From Sphingopyxis sp. (GTDB lineage: Bacteria > Pseudomonadota > Alphaproteobacteria > Sphingomonadales > Sphingomonadaceae), in contig NVXM01000011.1 of NCBI GenBank assembly GCA_002733865.1, positions 1-64,000 on the forward strand: 64,000 bases of DNA, in the 5' to 3' direction. The notes under the pieces are model-generated. The model was given only the letters and a program-made list of their open reading frames with translations, was not told the DNA's origin and ran no database searches. Below are positions 37,752 through 47,134 of this stretch, in pieces (within the stretch, counting starts at the first letter, position 1; every line of letters starts with the position of its first letter). The translations under genes and the position numbers were made by a program.

Positions 37752-38144
37752 ATGGGCACGCTGAATTTTCCAGAAGATACATTTGTCGTCGTCGCAACCG
37801 GCGAAGAGGCAAAGACTTTTTACGTCGAAGGCGGCTCCCTGAAATCAAATGGCGACTGGACACCCGGCAATCTGGCGGACCAGGGCCCGTCCGGCAAATC
37901 GCCGCCCGAGCGATCGGCGAAGGAAAGCATGGAAGCGACCTTTTCCAAGATCATGGCTGAGAAGCTCTACGAGCTGTCGCACAAGGGGGCCTATGACCGC
38001 CTGATCCTTGTCGCCGATCCGGAAACACTGGGCGAAATGCGGCCGCTGTTGCACAAGGAAGTGACCGACAAGATCGTGCTGGAGCAGGCGAAAACGCTGA
38101 CCAATAGCCCGGTCAAGGATATCGAGAAGTCGATCTCGCAATAG
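37752..38144 (+). CDS. Host-attachment protein family (AtsE-like)
   Basis: A 130-residue cytoplasmic protein of the family named after a Rhizobium/Agrobacterium host-attachment gene (Host_attach, AtsE). It shows DTFVVVATGEEAKTFYVEGG at the start, a middle variable loop (GPSGKSPPERSAKES), and YDRLILVADPETLGEMRPLL with KEVTDKIVLEQAKTLTN at the end. The fold resembles the eRF1 middle domain and the true biochemical role is not settled. ATG start with AAGGA upstream. It stands alone behind the inverted repeat. Confidence 0.8.
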   Translation: MGTLNFPEDTFVVVATGEEAKTFYVEGGSLKSNGDWTPGNLADQGPSGKSPPERSAKESMEATFSKIMAEKLYELSHKGAYDRLILVADPETLGEMRPLLHKEVTDKIVLEQAKTLTNSPVKDIEKSISQ

Positions 38145-38341
38145 GCTTTGTAGGTGGGGCGGCAGGCCAGAAATGGTTGCGCCTGCGTCCCGCTTTATTT
38201 CCGCCAACTGTCCGCTGCCTCAATTAATTGCTGTCGGAAAATTTTCGAACATGCAAAGGGCGTAGCCGCGCGCTGATCGATCCGCCATGAGGCGCATCTG
38301 TGTCAGACCCCAATTCCAACCGCCCCACCGGAGCAACCGTC

Positions 38342-38881
38342 ATGCCCATCAAAAATTCCCTGTTTCTCTTTGCCTCCGTGCTCGCGCTAGGTGCCTGTGG
38401 CTCTGCCGATGCAGACCAGTCGGAAAGCTCGGCTGAGCAGGCAGAGGCGACCAGCGCCGATGCCGTGACAGAAGACAGTTCCGCGCCAGCCGCAACGGTC
38501 GATGAACCAGTGGCGGACGCTGAGCCTGTGCAAGTTGACAATGGTGAAACCGCTGTCGCAGCGACGGAAAAACCGGCGGTAGCGGCCAAGAGGCCGGGCA
38601 CGAAAAGTGCAAAGTGCATGATTACCACCGGCGGCGAAGTGCTGAAGGGCCCTTGCCTGTTCGAGTCCGGCCCCAACGGCTCCTTCAGTGTCGAGACCGA
38701 TGCGATCCCGGGACTGAAAAACCAGATATCGAGCATCAGCGTCTGGATGATCGAAAAAGGCACGGCAGAGGTGAGGGGCCTGACCAAGGACGGCATCAAC
38801 TCACGCTGGGGCGAGGCGCAACGGTCGGAGACCGACAAGGCTTGCTGGACCGGATCAGATTTTGAGGTTTGCGCTTATTGA
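38342..38881 (+). CDS. Probable lipoprotein of unknown function
   Basis: A 179-residue protein with a lipoprotein signal: FLFASVLALGACGS gives a lipobox with Cys near residue 19. The next ~80 residues are Ala, Glu, Asp and Thr rich and probably disordered. The C-terminal ~90 residues (KCMITTGGEVLKGPCLFESG, CWTGSDFEVCAY) contain four cysteines that could form disulfides. I do not recognise the family. A longer frame starts at 38300, but MPIKNS begins the signal peptide. Confidence 0.7.
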   Translation: MPIKNSLFLFASVLALGACGSADADQSESSAEQAEATSADAVTEDSSAPAATVDEPVADAEPVQVDNGETAVAATEKPAVAAKRPGTKSAKCMITTGGEVLKGPCLFESGPNGSFSVETDAIPGLKNQISSISVWMIEKGTAEVRGLTKDGINSRWGEAQRSETDKACWTGSDFEVCAY

Positions 38882-39234
38882 TCGAGTGCGTGGTGAGGCG
38901 GGGCGGAACACTCCTCGTCATCCTGAATGCGTTGGTCTGAGCGTTTCTCTTACCGGATTTGATCCGCCCGGTGCCACGGCAAGGATTGCATGAAATCTGA
39001 CCCTATATTTGCATTGCATAGTGGAAGATTTGGAAGGTCAATTCCGGTTATTCGGCGAGGGGACGCGATGAATGTCTTTGTCGTGCGTGGTGCCGAAATA
39101 GAGGCCGGGTCAAATTGTACCCAATTGCAGCGAAAAACGCGCAAATCGTAACGCATTTGTGCCCGAAACGGCAACTACAGGACGGAAATTGGCAATTTTT
39201 GACATTTCGGGCAGAGCGCAATCGATTCCGGCGT

Positions 39235-39506
39235 CCCTGACGCTGCCGATATCCCGACAGCCCGGAAATCATCGCGACCTATTGGAAGATTACCTTTTCA
39301 GAAAATGACGCCGCGCTGATCCGCACCGCGCTGAACGATGTCGCGCGGGTCAAGGGCATGACCGAGGTGGCGGTGGCGAGCAAGATCACGCGGCAAGCGA
39401 TTTGCGCTATTTGATTGGGGCGCTGGGGACGAATGGCAATATGACGCTGGAGACGTTGCTGGGGGTCCTGCGCGAGATGGGGGTGCGGTTGTCAGTTAGT
39501 GGGTGA
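39235..39506 (+). pseudogene. Decayed HigA-like antitoxin gene
   Basis: Reading across two frameshifts gives a near-complete antidote protein. DAAD is followed, after a shift, by PDSPEIIATYW, then ENDAALIRTALNDVARVKG and EVAVASKITRQ in one frame. A stop at 39412 is bypassed by another shift into YLIGALGTNG and LETLLGVLREMGVRLSVSG. The order and spacing match the helix-turn-helix antitoxins of HigBA-type modules (TIGR02684 group). No start codon, intact frame or toxin remains. The rest of 38882-39622 contains only a 9-bp inverted repeat (TGCCCGAAA, TTTCGGGCA) and a partial REP arm. Confidence 0.7.
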
Positions 39507-39622
39507 GGGTGGAGAACAGAGTGCACTGTTGACGTGATCTCAATTAAATGAGCTTTACTATTGAGCAACTTCGTTACTTATGTGATTGAGGCAGCCTATA
39601 GATTGTACAGGATAATCCATTC

Positions 39623-41575
39623 ATGCGAATTAGCCGAGTTATCATCAAAAATTTTCGAGCAATCGAACAACTCGACCTCGCATTAGATCAAAATACGGTC
39701 CTAATCGGAGAGAATGGAGTAGGTAAATCTTGTGTGATAAAGGCCATAGACAAGTTTTTCGCGAAATCAGTGGCCATAAAATCTAGTGATTTCAACGATG
39801 GGAATACGAACGAGCCAATAACAGTATCGCTCACATTCTCGGATTTCTCTCAATCCGAGCAAGAAACTTTTGGTGCTAGAATTCACAATGGCAGTATGTC
39901 GGTTACGAGAAAAATACTTCATTCGGCGCCACCGAGAGAAAACGGTAAGTATTTTGGATTGACGCCTCGGCATACTCCATTCCAAGAAATTAGAGATACA
40001 GAAGGCGCAGTTCCGCGCAGGCAGGCTTATAACAATCTGAGAGGTCAGGAGGATTACGCCGATCTACCCGACGCGACAAACGACGGTCAAGTTCAAGCAG
40101 GATTGCTTGAATGGGAGGCTGCCCATCCAGATCGCTGTGAGTTAGGAGAGGACGACGGCCAGTTTTTCGGTTTTTCAAATGTGGGTAGGGGACTGTTGCA
40201 ACGTCATATCTCATTTGTTTTCGTACCTGCAGTTCGCGACGCGGCATCGGATGCAGCAGACAAAAGCGGCACCGTCGCTCACCAAATAATTGAATTACTC
40301 GTGAAAACTGTAGTCGAACGACGAGAAGATTTTCGAGCATGGAAAGCTCAAGCAGAAATTGCATATCAGCAACTTGTTGATCCTGAAAACTTGGGAGAAC
40401 TTTCTGAGTTGTCCGGAGAATTATCGGCCACTCTTCAAACATACTACAACGAGTCGTCAATTGATTTGCAATGGCAACCAGCAGGTGAATTTCATGCAAG
40501 CTTGCCGGCTGCAGATGTATTGCTAACCGAAAAAGGACATACCGGCCCCGTAGAAGGTAAGGGGCACGGCCTCCAGAGAGCATTTGTCTTCACACTGCTA
40601 CAGCACCTTGCAAAAGCCTTGCACAATCAACCGGACGGCAACGAAGAGGACGCCGAGCCTGATGAAGATCTTGGAGATCACACTTTAATATTGGCTATCG
40701 AAGAGCCGGAATTATATCAACATCCTACAAAACAAAGGCACTTTTCAAGAATTCTCTCCGAGTTAGCAAGCGGTGGATTGGCCGGTGTAATTGGATCAAA
40801 TCAAGTATTAGTTTGTTCGCATTCACCACTTTTCATCAGTATGGACCGGTTTGCAGATATCCGCTTGGCAAGACGTGCTCTAAATGAAGATGGATCAAGG
40901 CCGCTAGAGGTTTCTTTTGTCTCAGAACAGCAAGTGTGTGATCGTCTAAACGATGTGCTACAGCTAGAGGGAAATAATGTATATTTGCCTGACTTATTAG
41001 CTGCTAGACTCCATATATTGGATCCATTGGTAGCAGAAGGTTTCTTCGCGAATTTGGCAGTTCTGGTGGAAGGGGCGGGAGACACGGCTGCCGTGATCGC
41101 TGCAGCTAATGCTCGCAATGTGGATTTAGAGGCACTCGGAATTGCTATACTTCCTGTCGGAGGAAAATTAAATCTGGCAAGGCCGCTGGCAATATTCGAG
41201 CTTTTTGGAATTCCGACATACACCATATTCGATTGTGACATTAATTTGGGAGCGGATGATCGACATCCCGAAGCTAATATTGCGATCCAGAAGTTTGCAG
41301 GAGAGGCTGAGCCAGTTGAATGTAGAACATACGTGGGAGACCGTTTCGCTTCGTTTGAACGAGATTTGGAGCGGGTACTGCGGGATGAATTTGGAGAAGT
41401 TTTTGAAACAGAGCTGGGCAAAGCTCGACACAAATACTTTCTTAAAAACAAACGAATCCTTAAAAATCCAGTTGTTTTATCTGAGGTGCTAAGAGGTTGC
41501 TATCAAGTCGATGCATCATCGGAAACCTTTGAAAGCATAATAGACAAAATAGTTGAACTCCGCGCTCAGCATTAA
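39623..41575 (+). CDS. OLD-family ATP-dependent endonuclease
   Basis: A 650-residue protein with an SMC-like ATPase domain and a C-terminal TOPRIM nuclease domain, the architecture of OLD nucleases and of GajA of the Gabija defence system. Walker A is GENGVGKS (29-36), the signature region is near 312-325 (GKGHGLQRAFVF), Walker B is LILAIEEPE (355-363) and the H-loop is CSHSP. TOPRIM acidic residues are E483 (LVEGAGDT) and DCD at 537-539. No UvrD-like helicase (GajB) or reverse transcriptase is adjacent, so it resembles stand-alone class 1 OLD. The gene is clearly AT-richer than its neighbours, which suggests recent transfer. Probably antiphage. Confidence 0.88.
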   Translation: MRISRVIIKNFRAIEQLDLALDQNTVLIGENGVGKSCVIKAIDKFFAKSVAIKSSDFNDGNTNEPITVSLTFSDFSQSEQETFGARIHNGSMSVTRKILHSAPPRENGKYFGLTPRHTPFQEIRDTEGAVPRRQAYNNLRGQEDYADLPDATNDGQVQAGLLEWEAAHPDRCELGEDDGQFFGFSNVGRGLLQRHISFVFVPAVRDAASDAADKSGTVAHQIIELLVKTVVERREDFRAWKAQAEIAYQQLVDPENLGELSELSGELSATLQTYYNESSIDLQWQPAGEFHASLPAADVLLTEKGHTGPVEGKGHGLQRAFVFTLLQHLAKALHNQPDGNEEDAEPDEDLGDHTLILAIEEPELYQHPTKQRHFSRILSELASGGLAGVIGSNQVLVCSHSPLFISMDRFADIRLARRALNEDGSRPLEVSFVSEQQVCDRLNDVLQLEGNNVYLPDLLAARLHILDPLVAEGFFANLAVLVEGAGDTAAVIAAANARNVDLEALGIAILPVGGKLNLARPLAIFELFGIPTYTIFDCDINLGADDRHPEANIAIQKFAGEAEPVECRTYVGDRFASFERDLERVLRDEFGEVFETELGKARHKYFLKNKRILKNPVVLSEVLRGCYQVDASSETFESIIDKIVELRAQH

Positions 41576-41629
41576 ACATTCTCTTTATTGCATTTTGCCA
41601 ATATTAATTTTTCAATTGGAACATCGAAA

Positions 41630-41824
41630 ATGCCAAGCTTCCAATCTAAAGCCATAAAGCGGGCTGAATATGACGAGGATACTGGGCTTTTGCAGGTTTG
41701 GTTTCCGCGGTCAGGGCCATATGATTTTTGCGGTGTTCCGGCGGACCTTTGGGAAGGACTACTTCAAGCTCGGTCGAAGGGGGTTTTCTATAATTTGCAC
41801 ATTCGAGGCAAGTATGAGTGCTAG
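41630..41824 (+). CDS. KTSC-domain small protein
   Basis: A 64-residue protein that is almost all KTSC domain: KRAEYDEDTGLLQVWFP, PYDFCGVPADLWEGLLQA, then GVFYNLHIRGKYEC. This domain is named after the lysyl-tRNA synthetase C-terminus and often occurs as tiny proteins in phages and mobile islands; its function is unknown. The chosen ATG follows TTGGAA; an upstream start would add 14 residues. It lies 54 bases after the OLD gene in the same direction, and the two may have moved together. The next 212 bases, before rpsL, hold a small CCTGCA/TGCAGG hairpin only. Confidence 0.75.
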   Translation: MPSFQSKAIKRAEYDEDTGLLQVWFPRSGPYDFCGVPADLWEGLLQARSKGVFYNLHIRGKYEC

Positions 41825-42036
41825 CCTATGGCCCGCCATGGTGTAGAAGTCCTTCTAAACCCGCGCCCACACCCTTGACCCAAACCCGAATCCCGTCTAA
41901 GGGCCGCGCTTCCGCTTCTTTGGGCTCCGCTCGACGCTGCAGAAAACTTACATAGGCAAAACACTTGCCGTCATATTGGGCGGTGAGAGTAACCCCTGCA
42001 TGATGCAGGACTAATCTACTATAAGGTGAAGACTTT

Positions 42037-42408
42037 ATGCCAACGATCAACCAGCTCGTCCGTAAAGGGCGGGTGCCCCAGAAGACGAAGTCCAAGGTGC
42101 CAGCCATGGAAGCCAACCCGCAGAAACGCGGCGTTTGCACCCGTGTCTATACAACGACTCCAAAGAAACCAAACTCCGCTCTGCGTAAGGTTGCCAAGGT
42201 TCGGCTGACCAACCAGCGTGAAGTCATCAGCTATATTCCCGGTGAAGGCCATAACCTTCAGGAGCATAGCGTTGTGCTGATCCGCGGCGGCCGTGTGCGC
42301 GACCTTCCCGGTGTGCGTTACCACGTCCTGCGCGGCGTTCTCGATACCCAGGGTGTCAAGGACCGCAAGCAGAGCCGTTCGAAATATGGCGCCAAGCGTC
42401 CTAAATAA
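42037..42408 (+). CDS. rpsL: 30S ribosomal protein S12
   Basis: A 123-residue S12, which lines the decoding centre and is the site of streptomycin-resistance mutations. [26 protein letters not shown] and [18 protein letters not shown] are diagnostic. The universally conserved lysines of [11 protein letters not shown] and the [12 protein letters not shown] loop are present, so it reads as the drug-sensitive form. ATG with AAGGTGAAG upstream. First gene of the str operon; rpoC, the usual upstream neighbour in this group, is replaced here by the OLD/KTSC island. Confidence 0.98.
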   Translation: MPTINQLVRKGRVPQKTKSKVPAMEANPQKRGVCTRVYTTTPKKPNSALRKVAKVRLTNQREVISYIPGEGHNLQEHSVVLIRGGRVRDLPGVRYHVLRGVLDTQGVKDRKQSRSKYGAKRPK

Positions 42409-42430
42409 TTCAGTTTCGGAGTTATAAGAT

Positions 42431-42901
42431 ATGTCACGTCGTCGTCGTCCCGAAAAGCGGGTCATCCTGCCCGATCCGAAATTCAAGGATCTGGTGCTTT
42501 CGAAATTCATGAACAACCTGATGATGGATGGTAAGAAATCCACCGCAGAGCGTATCGTTTACGGTGCCTTTGACAGCGTTGAAGCCAAGGCGAAAAAAGA
42601 TCCGCTGCAGCTGTTCCATGATGCTCTCAACAATATCAAGCCGGGCATCGAAGTGCGCAGCCGCCGTGTCGGTGGTGCGACCTATCAGGTTCCCGTCGAA
42701 GTGCGTCCCGAACGTGCGCAGGCTCTGGCGATCCGCTGGATGATCTCTGCCGCTCGCGGTCGCAGCGAAACCACCATGGCTGCTCGCCTGTCGGGAGAAA
42801 TTCTCGATGCGTCGAACAACCGCGGCAATGCGGTGAAGAAGCGGGAAGATGCGCACAAGATGGCAGAAGCCAACCGCGCATTTGCTCACTACCGCTGGTA
42901 G
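42431..42901 (+). CDS. rpsG: 30S ribosomal protein S7
   Basis: A 156-residue S7, an assembly initiator that binds the 3' major domain of 16S rRNA near the E site. It shows [37 protein letters not shown] and the C-terminal [13 protein letters not shown]. Start ATG 22 bases after rpsL. In E. coli S7 represses translation of the str operon by binding the rpsL-rpsG spacer; here that spacer is too short for the same structure. The following 172 bases hold a strong hairpin at 42934-42967. Confidence 0.98.
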   Translation: MSRRRRPEKRVILPDPKFKDLVLSKFMNNLMMDGKKSTAERIVYGAFDSVEAKAKKDPLQLFHDALNNIKPGIEVRSRRVGGATYQVPVEVRPERAQALAIRWMISAARGRSETTMAARLSGEILDASNNRGNAVKKREDAHKMAEANRAFAHYRW

Positions 42902-42933
42902 AAGCGCACCAGGCACACTATATATTTGTCATA

Positions 42934-42967
42934 ACGGCGACCTTGCGGAAATCCGCCGGGTCGCCGT
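42934..42967 (+). promoter_or_regulatory. Stable hairpin between rpsG and fusA
   Basis: ACGGCGACC (42934-42942) pairs with GGTCGCCGT (42959-42967), and an inner GCGG/CCGC stem extends it. No T-tract follows, so it is not an obvious terminator. It may stabilise mRNA ends or attenuate fusA, as fusA is usually expressed differently from rpsL-rpsG. Confidence 0.5.
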
Positions 42968-43073
42968 CATGGTAAAAAACCGATAGATTGAACCATCACG
43001 GGGCTGGCATTGTTCAGCCCATTTCACTATAGGGCAGCCAGATTTTGGTTCCCCACATATTGGAGTACAGACT

Positions 43074-45167
43074 ATGGCACGCAGCCATCCGCTCGAACGA
43101 TATCGCAATATCGGCATTATGGCCCATATTGACGCTGGTAAGACAACGACTACAGAACGCATTCTCTATTATACCGGCAAGTCCTACAAGATCGGCGAAG
43201 TGCATGATGGCGCGGCGACGATGGACTGGATGGAGCAAGAGCAGGAGCGGGGTATTACCATTACCTCTGCTGCGACGACCTGTTTCTGGAATGCGGAAGA
43301 CCGCAAGGGTCCAGAGCACCGGATCAACATCATTGATACGCCAGGCCACGTTGACTTCACCATTGAAGTTGAGCGTTCGCTGCGTGTGCTCGATGGCGCG
43401 GTTGCCTGTTTCGATGGCGTTGCCGGCGTTGAGCCGCAGTCCGAAACCGTATGGCGTCAGGCTGACAAATATAAAGTCCCGCGGATGTGCTTCATCAACA
43501 AGCTCGACCGTACCGGCGCTGACTTCAAATTCTGCGTACAGTCGATCATCGAGCGTCTCGGCGCGACTCCGGCGGTTCTCTATCTGCCGATCGGCATCGA
43601 AGCGAGCCTGGTCGGTCTGGTCGATCTGGTGAACCAGCGTTCGATCACCTGGAAGAACGAAGATCTGGGTGCTGAATATACTTATGGTGAGATTCCTGCG
43701 GACATGGCCGACGAAGCGGCTGAATATCGCGAGAAGCTGATCGAGCTTGCTGTTGAGCAGGACGATGACATCATGGAGCAATATCTCGAAGGCAATGAAC
43801 CGGATGCCGCGACTCTGAAGTCGCTGATCCGCAAGGGCACGCTCAACCAGAGCTTCGTCCCTGTGCTTTGTGGCTCTGCGTTCAAGAACAAGGGCGTTCA
43901 GCCTTTGCTCGACGCGGTTGTCGACTATATGCCAAGCCCGCTCGACGTTCCTGCGATTAAGGGCGTTCTGCTGGACGGCGAAACCGAAGACAGCCGGCCA
44001 TCTTCCGATGACGCGCCATTCTCGGCTCTCGCTTTCAAGGTGATGAACGATCCGTTCGTGGGTACGCTGACCTTCTGCCGCATCTATTCCGGCAAGCTGG
44101 AGAAGGGCACATTGCTCAACTCGGTCAAGGACAAGAAGGAAAAAGTCGGCCGTATCCTGGAAATGCACTCCAATGACCGCAAGGACATCGAGGAAGCATT
44201 TGCAGGCGACATCGTTGCACTGGCGGGTATGAAGACCACCACCACCGGTGACACGCTCTGCGATCCAGCGAAGCCGATCATTCTGGAACGGATGGAATTC
44301 CCTGAGCCGGTTATCGAGCTCAGCGTTGAACCAAAGACCAAGGCCGACCAGGAAAAGATGGGCGTTGCTCTGCACCGTCTGGCTGCTGAAGATCCCTCGT
44401 TCCAGGTATCGACCGACCATGAATCGGGTCAGACGATCATCAAGGGAATGGGCGAGCTTCACCTCGACATTCTGGTTGACCGGATGAAGCGCGAATTCAA
44501 GGTCGAGGCCAATGTCGGTGCGCCGCAGGTGGCTTACCGCGAATCACTCGGCAAGGCTGTGGAAGTTGACTACACGCATAAGAAACAGTCCGGCGGTTCC
44601 GGTCAGTTCGCGCGTATCAAGTTCGAAGTCACTCCGGGCGAGCGTGGATCCGGCATCACGTTCGAAGACGAAATCAAGGGCGGTAATATTCCGAAAGAAT
44701 ATATCCCTTCGGTTGAAAAGGGCATGCGCGAAACCGCTGAAACCGGCTCGCTGATCGGCTTCCCGATCATCGACTTCAACATCCGCGTGTTTGACGGTGC
44801 CTATCATGACGTCGACTCCTCGGCGCTGGCCTTCGAAATCGCAGCTCGGGCAGCAATGCGCGAAGCGGCACAGAAATCCGGCATCAAGCTGCTTGAACCG
44901 ATCATGAAAGTTGAAGTGGTTACACCGGAAGATTATCTTGGAGATGTGATCGGCGATTTGAACTCTCGCCGGGGCCAAATCCAGGGTACGGATACACGCG
45001 GTAATGCCCAGGCTGTGAATGCCATGGTACCGCTGGCCAACATGTTCGGTTATGTGAACGAACTGCGTTCCTTCAGTCAGGGGCGCGCACAATATTCGAT
45101 GCAATTCTCGCATTACGAAGAAGTGCCGAGCAATGTGGCCGAAGAGATCAAGGAGAAAATGGCCTAA
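43074..45167 (+). CDS. fusA: Elongation factor G
   Basis: The 697-residue translocase GTPase. The G1 motif is [15 protein letters not shown], followed by G3 [21 protein letters not shown] and G4 NKLDRTG. Domain IV/V landmarks include [14 protein letters not shown] and [20 protein letters not shown]. Full length and intact. ATG start with TTGGAG upstream. Separated from rpsG by 172 bases with a stable hairpin and from tuf by 152 bases, so its expression could be set partly on its own. Confidence 0.98.
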   Translation: MARSHPLERYRNIGIMAHIDAGKTTTTERILYYTGKSYKIGEVHDGAATMDWMEQEQERGITITSAATTCFWNAEDRKGPEHRINIIDTPGHVDFTIEVERSLRVLDGAVACFDGVAGVEPQSETVWRQADKYKVPRMCFINKLDRTGADFKFCVQSIIERLGATPAVLYLPIGIEASLVGLVDLVNQRSITWKNEDLGAEYTYGEIPADMADEAAEYREKLIELAVEQDDDIMEQYLEGNEPDAATLKSLIRKGTLNQSFVPVLCGSAFKNKGVQPLLDAVVDYMPSPLDVPAIKGVLLDGETEDSRPSSDDAPFSALAFKVMNDPFVGTLTFCRIYSGKLEKGTLLNSVKDKKEKVGRILEMHSNDRKDIEEAFAGDIVALAGMKTTTTGDTLCDPAKPIILERMEFPEPVIELSVEPKTKADQEKMGVALHRLAAEDPSFQVSTDHESGQTIIKGMGELHLDILVDRMKREFKVEANVGAPQVAYRESLGKAVEVDYTHKKQSGGSGQFARIKFEVTPGERGSGITFEDEIKGGNIPKEYIPSVEKGMRETAETGSLIGFPIIDFNIRVFDGAYHDVDSSALAFEIAARAAMREAAQKSGIKLLEPIMKVEVVTPEDYLGDVIGDLNSRRGQIQGTDTRGNAQAVNAMVPLANMFGYVNELRSFSQGRAQYSMQFSHYEEVPSNVAEEIKEKMA

Positions 45168-45319
45168 CCGCCACTCCTTTTCGAGGTAACGCGCTTTCCT
45201 TTTGCGCGTGTCTGACGGGAAAACCCCCAGACCGGCAAAAGGGTGTTGACAGAATTAGTGAGTCTCGCCAAAGCGCGGCGCAGACTATCAAGATGATAGA
45301 AAATCAGAGGTAAAATAAA

Positions 45320-46510
45320 ATGGCTAAAGAGAAGTTTGAGCGGAACAAGCCGCACTGCAACATCGGTACCATCGGTCACGTTGACCACGGTAAAACGACG
45401 TTGACTGCGGCGATCACCAAAGTGCTTGCTGAAACCACTGGCGGTAAAGCTGTGGACTTTGCAAACATCGATAAAGCTCCTGAAGAGCGTGAGCGCGGCA
45501 TCACCATTTCGACGGCACACGTTGAATATGAAACCGAAGCTCGCCACTATGCGCACGTCGATTGCCCGGGCCATGCTGACTATGTGAAAAACATGATCAC
45601 TGGTGCCGCTCAGATGGATGGTGCTATTCTTGTGGTTAACGCTGCTGACGGTCCAATGCCACAGACCCGCGAGCACATCCTGCTTGCTCGTCAGGTTGGT
45701 GTTCCTGCGCTTGTTGTTTTCATGAACAAGGTTGATCAGGTCGACGACGAAGAGTTGCTCGAGCTGGTTGAAATGGAAATCCGCGAACTGCTGTCGTCTT
45801 ACGACTTTGATGGCGACAACATTCCAATCGTATCCGGTTCTGCCCTGGCTGCTCTTGAAGGTCGCGACGACGAAATCGGCAAGAACAAGATTCTTGAACT
45901 GATGAAAGCTGTCGACGAAGCCATTCCACAGCCAGAGCGTCCAGTAGACCAGGCATTCCTGATGCCAATCGAAGACGTGTTCTCGATTTCGGGTCGCGGT
46001 ACGGTTGTTACCGGTCGTGTTGAAACCGGCATTGTGAATGTTGGTGATGAGTGCGAAATCGTCGGTATCAAGGATACCACGAAGACCACCGTTACCGGCG
46101 TTGAAATGTTCCGCAAGCTGCTCGACTCCGGTCAGGCTGGCGATAACATCGGCGCGCTGATCCGCGGCGTTGACCGTGATGCGGTTGAGCGTGGTCAGGT
46201 TCTTTGCAAGCCCGGCTCGATCACTCCGCACACCGAGTTCTCGGCTGAAGTTTACGTGTTGTCGAAAGACGAAGGTGGCCGTCATACGCCGTTCTTCGCC
46301 AACTATCGTCCACAGTTCTACTTCCGCACGACCGACGTGACCGGCGAAGTGATCCTTCCTGAGGGCACGGAAATGGTTATGCCAGGTGACAACGTGACAA
46401 TCGGCGTGAAGCTGATTGCTCCAATCGCCATGGATCCAGGTCTCCGCTTCGCTATCCGCGAAGGTGGACGGACCGTTGGATCAGGGGTTGTCAGCAACGT
46501 AACAAAGTAA
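45320..46510 (+). CDS. tuf: Elongation factor Tu
   Basis: The 396-residue EF-Tu that carries aminoacyl-tRNA to the ribosome. G1 is [14 protein letters not shown], then [21 protein letters not shown] and NKVDQVDD. The C-terminus reads [18 protein letters not shown] at 45246-45251 in the preceding gap might belong to a promoter, but no good -10 is spaced from it. A strong terminator lies just after the stop codon, which closes the str unit. Confidence 0.98.
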   Translation: MAKEKFERNKPHCNIGTIGHVDHGKTTLTAAITKVLAETTGGKAVDFANIDKAPEERERGITISTAHVEYETEARHYAHVDCPGHADYVKNMITGAAQMDGAILVVNAADGPMPQTREHILLARQVGVPALVVFMNKVDQVDDEELLELVEMEIRELLSSYDFDGDNIPIVSGSALAALEGRDDEIGKNKILELMKAVDEAIPQPERPVDQAFLMPIEDVFSISGRGTVVTGRVETGIVNVGDECEIVGIKDTTKTTVTGVEMFRKLLDSGQAGDNIGALIRGVDRDAVERGQVLCKPGSITPHTEFSAEVYVLSKDEGGRHTPFFANYRPQFYFRTTDVTGEVILPEGTEMVMPGDNVTIGVKLIAPIAMDPGLRFAIREGGRTVGSGVVSNVTK

Positions 46511-46524
46511 TATAGGAACGCCTC

Positions 46525-46560
46525 GCTGCCCGGATCGGTGATTCGGGCAGCTAGTTTTTT
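46525..46560 (+). terminator. Rho-independent terminator after tuf
   Basis: GCTGCCCG (46525-46532) pairs with CGGGCAGC (46544-46551), followed by TAG and a run of six T. It separates the str genes from the S10 operon. Confidence 0.9.
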
Positions 46561-46606
46561 CGCCGCTCCGGCCTTTTCGACAGAAAATCGGGGCGGTTTA
46601 TTTTTG

Positions 46607-46617
46607 GCTCTTTGACA
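46607..46617 (+). promoter_or_regulatory. boxA-like element upstream of rpsJ
   Basis: GCTCTTTGACA closely resembles the boxA antitermination element (TGCTCTTTAACA), and the version with GACA is familiar from alphaproteobacterial rRNA leaders. NusB and NusE bind boxA, and NusE is ribosomal protein S10, encoded by the gene starting 15 bases downstream. It could also be read as a -35 TTGACA, but no -10 fits before the start codon. Confidence 0.5.
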
Positions 46618-46631
46618 TTGGTAACAGGTAC

Positions 46632-46943
46632 ATGGAAACGCAGAATATTCGCATTCGCTTGAAGGCATTCGACCATCGGGTTCTAGATCAAGCAACTGGC
46701 GATATCGCTGATACGGCGCGCCGCACCGGCGCTCTCATTCGTGGACCGATACCTTTGCCAACGCACATTGAAAAATTTACCGTTAACCGCGGACCGCACG
46801 TGGACAAAAAGTCCCGCGAGCAGTTTGAAGTACGGACTTACAAAAGGCTGCTCGATATCGTGCAGCCGACGCCGCAGACCGTCGATGCTTTGATGAAGCT
46901 TGACCTTGCTGCCGGCGTGAATGTCGAGATCAAGCTGGCCTGA
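46632..46943 (+). CDS. rpsJ: 30S ribosomal protein S10 (NusE)
   Basis: A 103-residue S10, also the transcription antitermination factor NusE. It shows [39 protein letters not shown] and the C-terminal [13 protein letters not shown]. First gene of the S10 operon here, with its ATG 121 bases after the tuf stop. A boxA-like sequence lies immediately upstream, and a long structured spacer follows before rplC. Confidence 0.98.
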   Translation: METQNIRIRLKAFDHRVLDQATGDIADTARRTGALIRGPIPLPTHIEKFTVNRGPHVDKKSREQFEVRTYKRLLDIVQPTPQTVDALMKLDLAAGVNVEIKLA

Positions 46944-46956
46944 GCCATCTGATCGG

Positions 46957-47114
46957 TTTCCGCCAAGGCGGAAACAGACACACGACAGGATACCGCCGGT
47001 TTTTACCGGGCAGCGTCCTCCGTCTCGTTCCGAACTTTTCGGAACAATACAGCCCGGACGGGGTGATGCATTACATTTTGGGGTTGGCAAGCCGGACGAA
47101 ATGGTTCGTTCGGC
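46957..47114 (+). promoter_or_regulatory. Hairpin-rich spacer between rpsJ and rplC
   Basis: Four stems in 160 bases: TTTCCGCC/GGCGGAAA (46957-46974), CCGGT/ACCGG (46996-47009), GTTCCGAA/TTCGGAAC (47027-47045) and a 10-bp stem GCCGGACGAA/TTCGTTCGGC (47091-47114, one G-T pair). The last one ends just before the rplC Shine-Dalgarno. This arrangement suits a ribosomal-protein-binding leader or attenuator; none has a long T-tract. Confidence 0.55.
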
Positions 47115-47134
47115 CTCTGTAAAGGAGATTGATC

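Noticed and set aside
43014..44462. 482-codon minus-strand frame opposite fusA
   Set aside because: Shadow of the highly expressed fusA codon pattern; no motif.
45164..46285. 373-codon minus-strand frame opposite tuf
   Set aside because: Shadow of the tuf coding sequence; no motif and no plausible start context.
46612..46640. TTGACA before rpsJ as a -35 promoter element
   Set aside because: A -10 at 16-18 bases would fall in the rpsJ start region and no TATAAT-like hexamer is there; boxA fits better.
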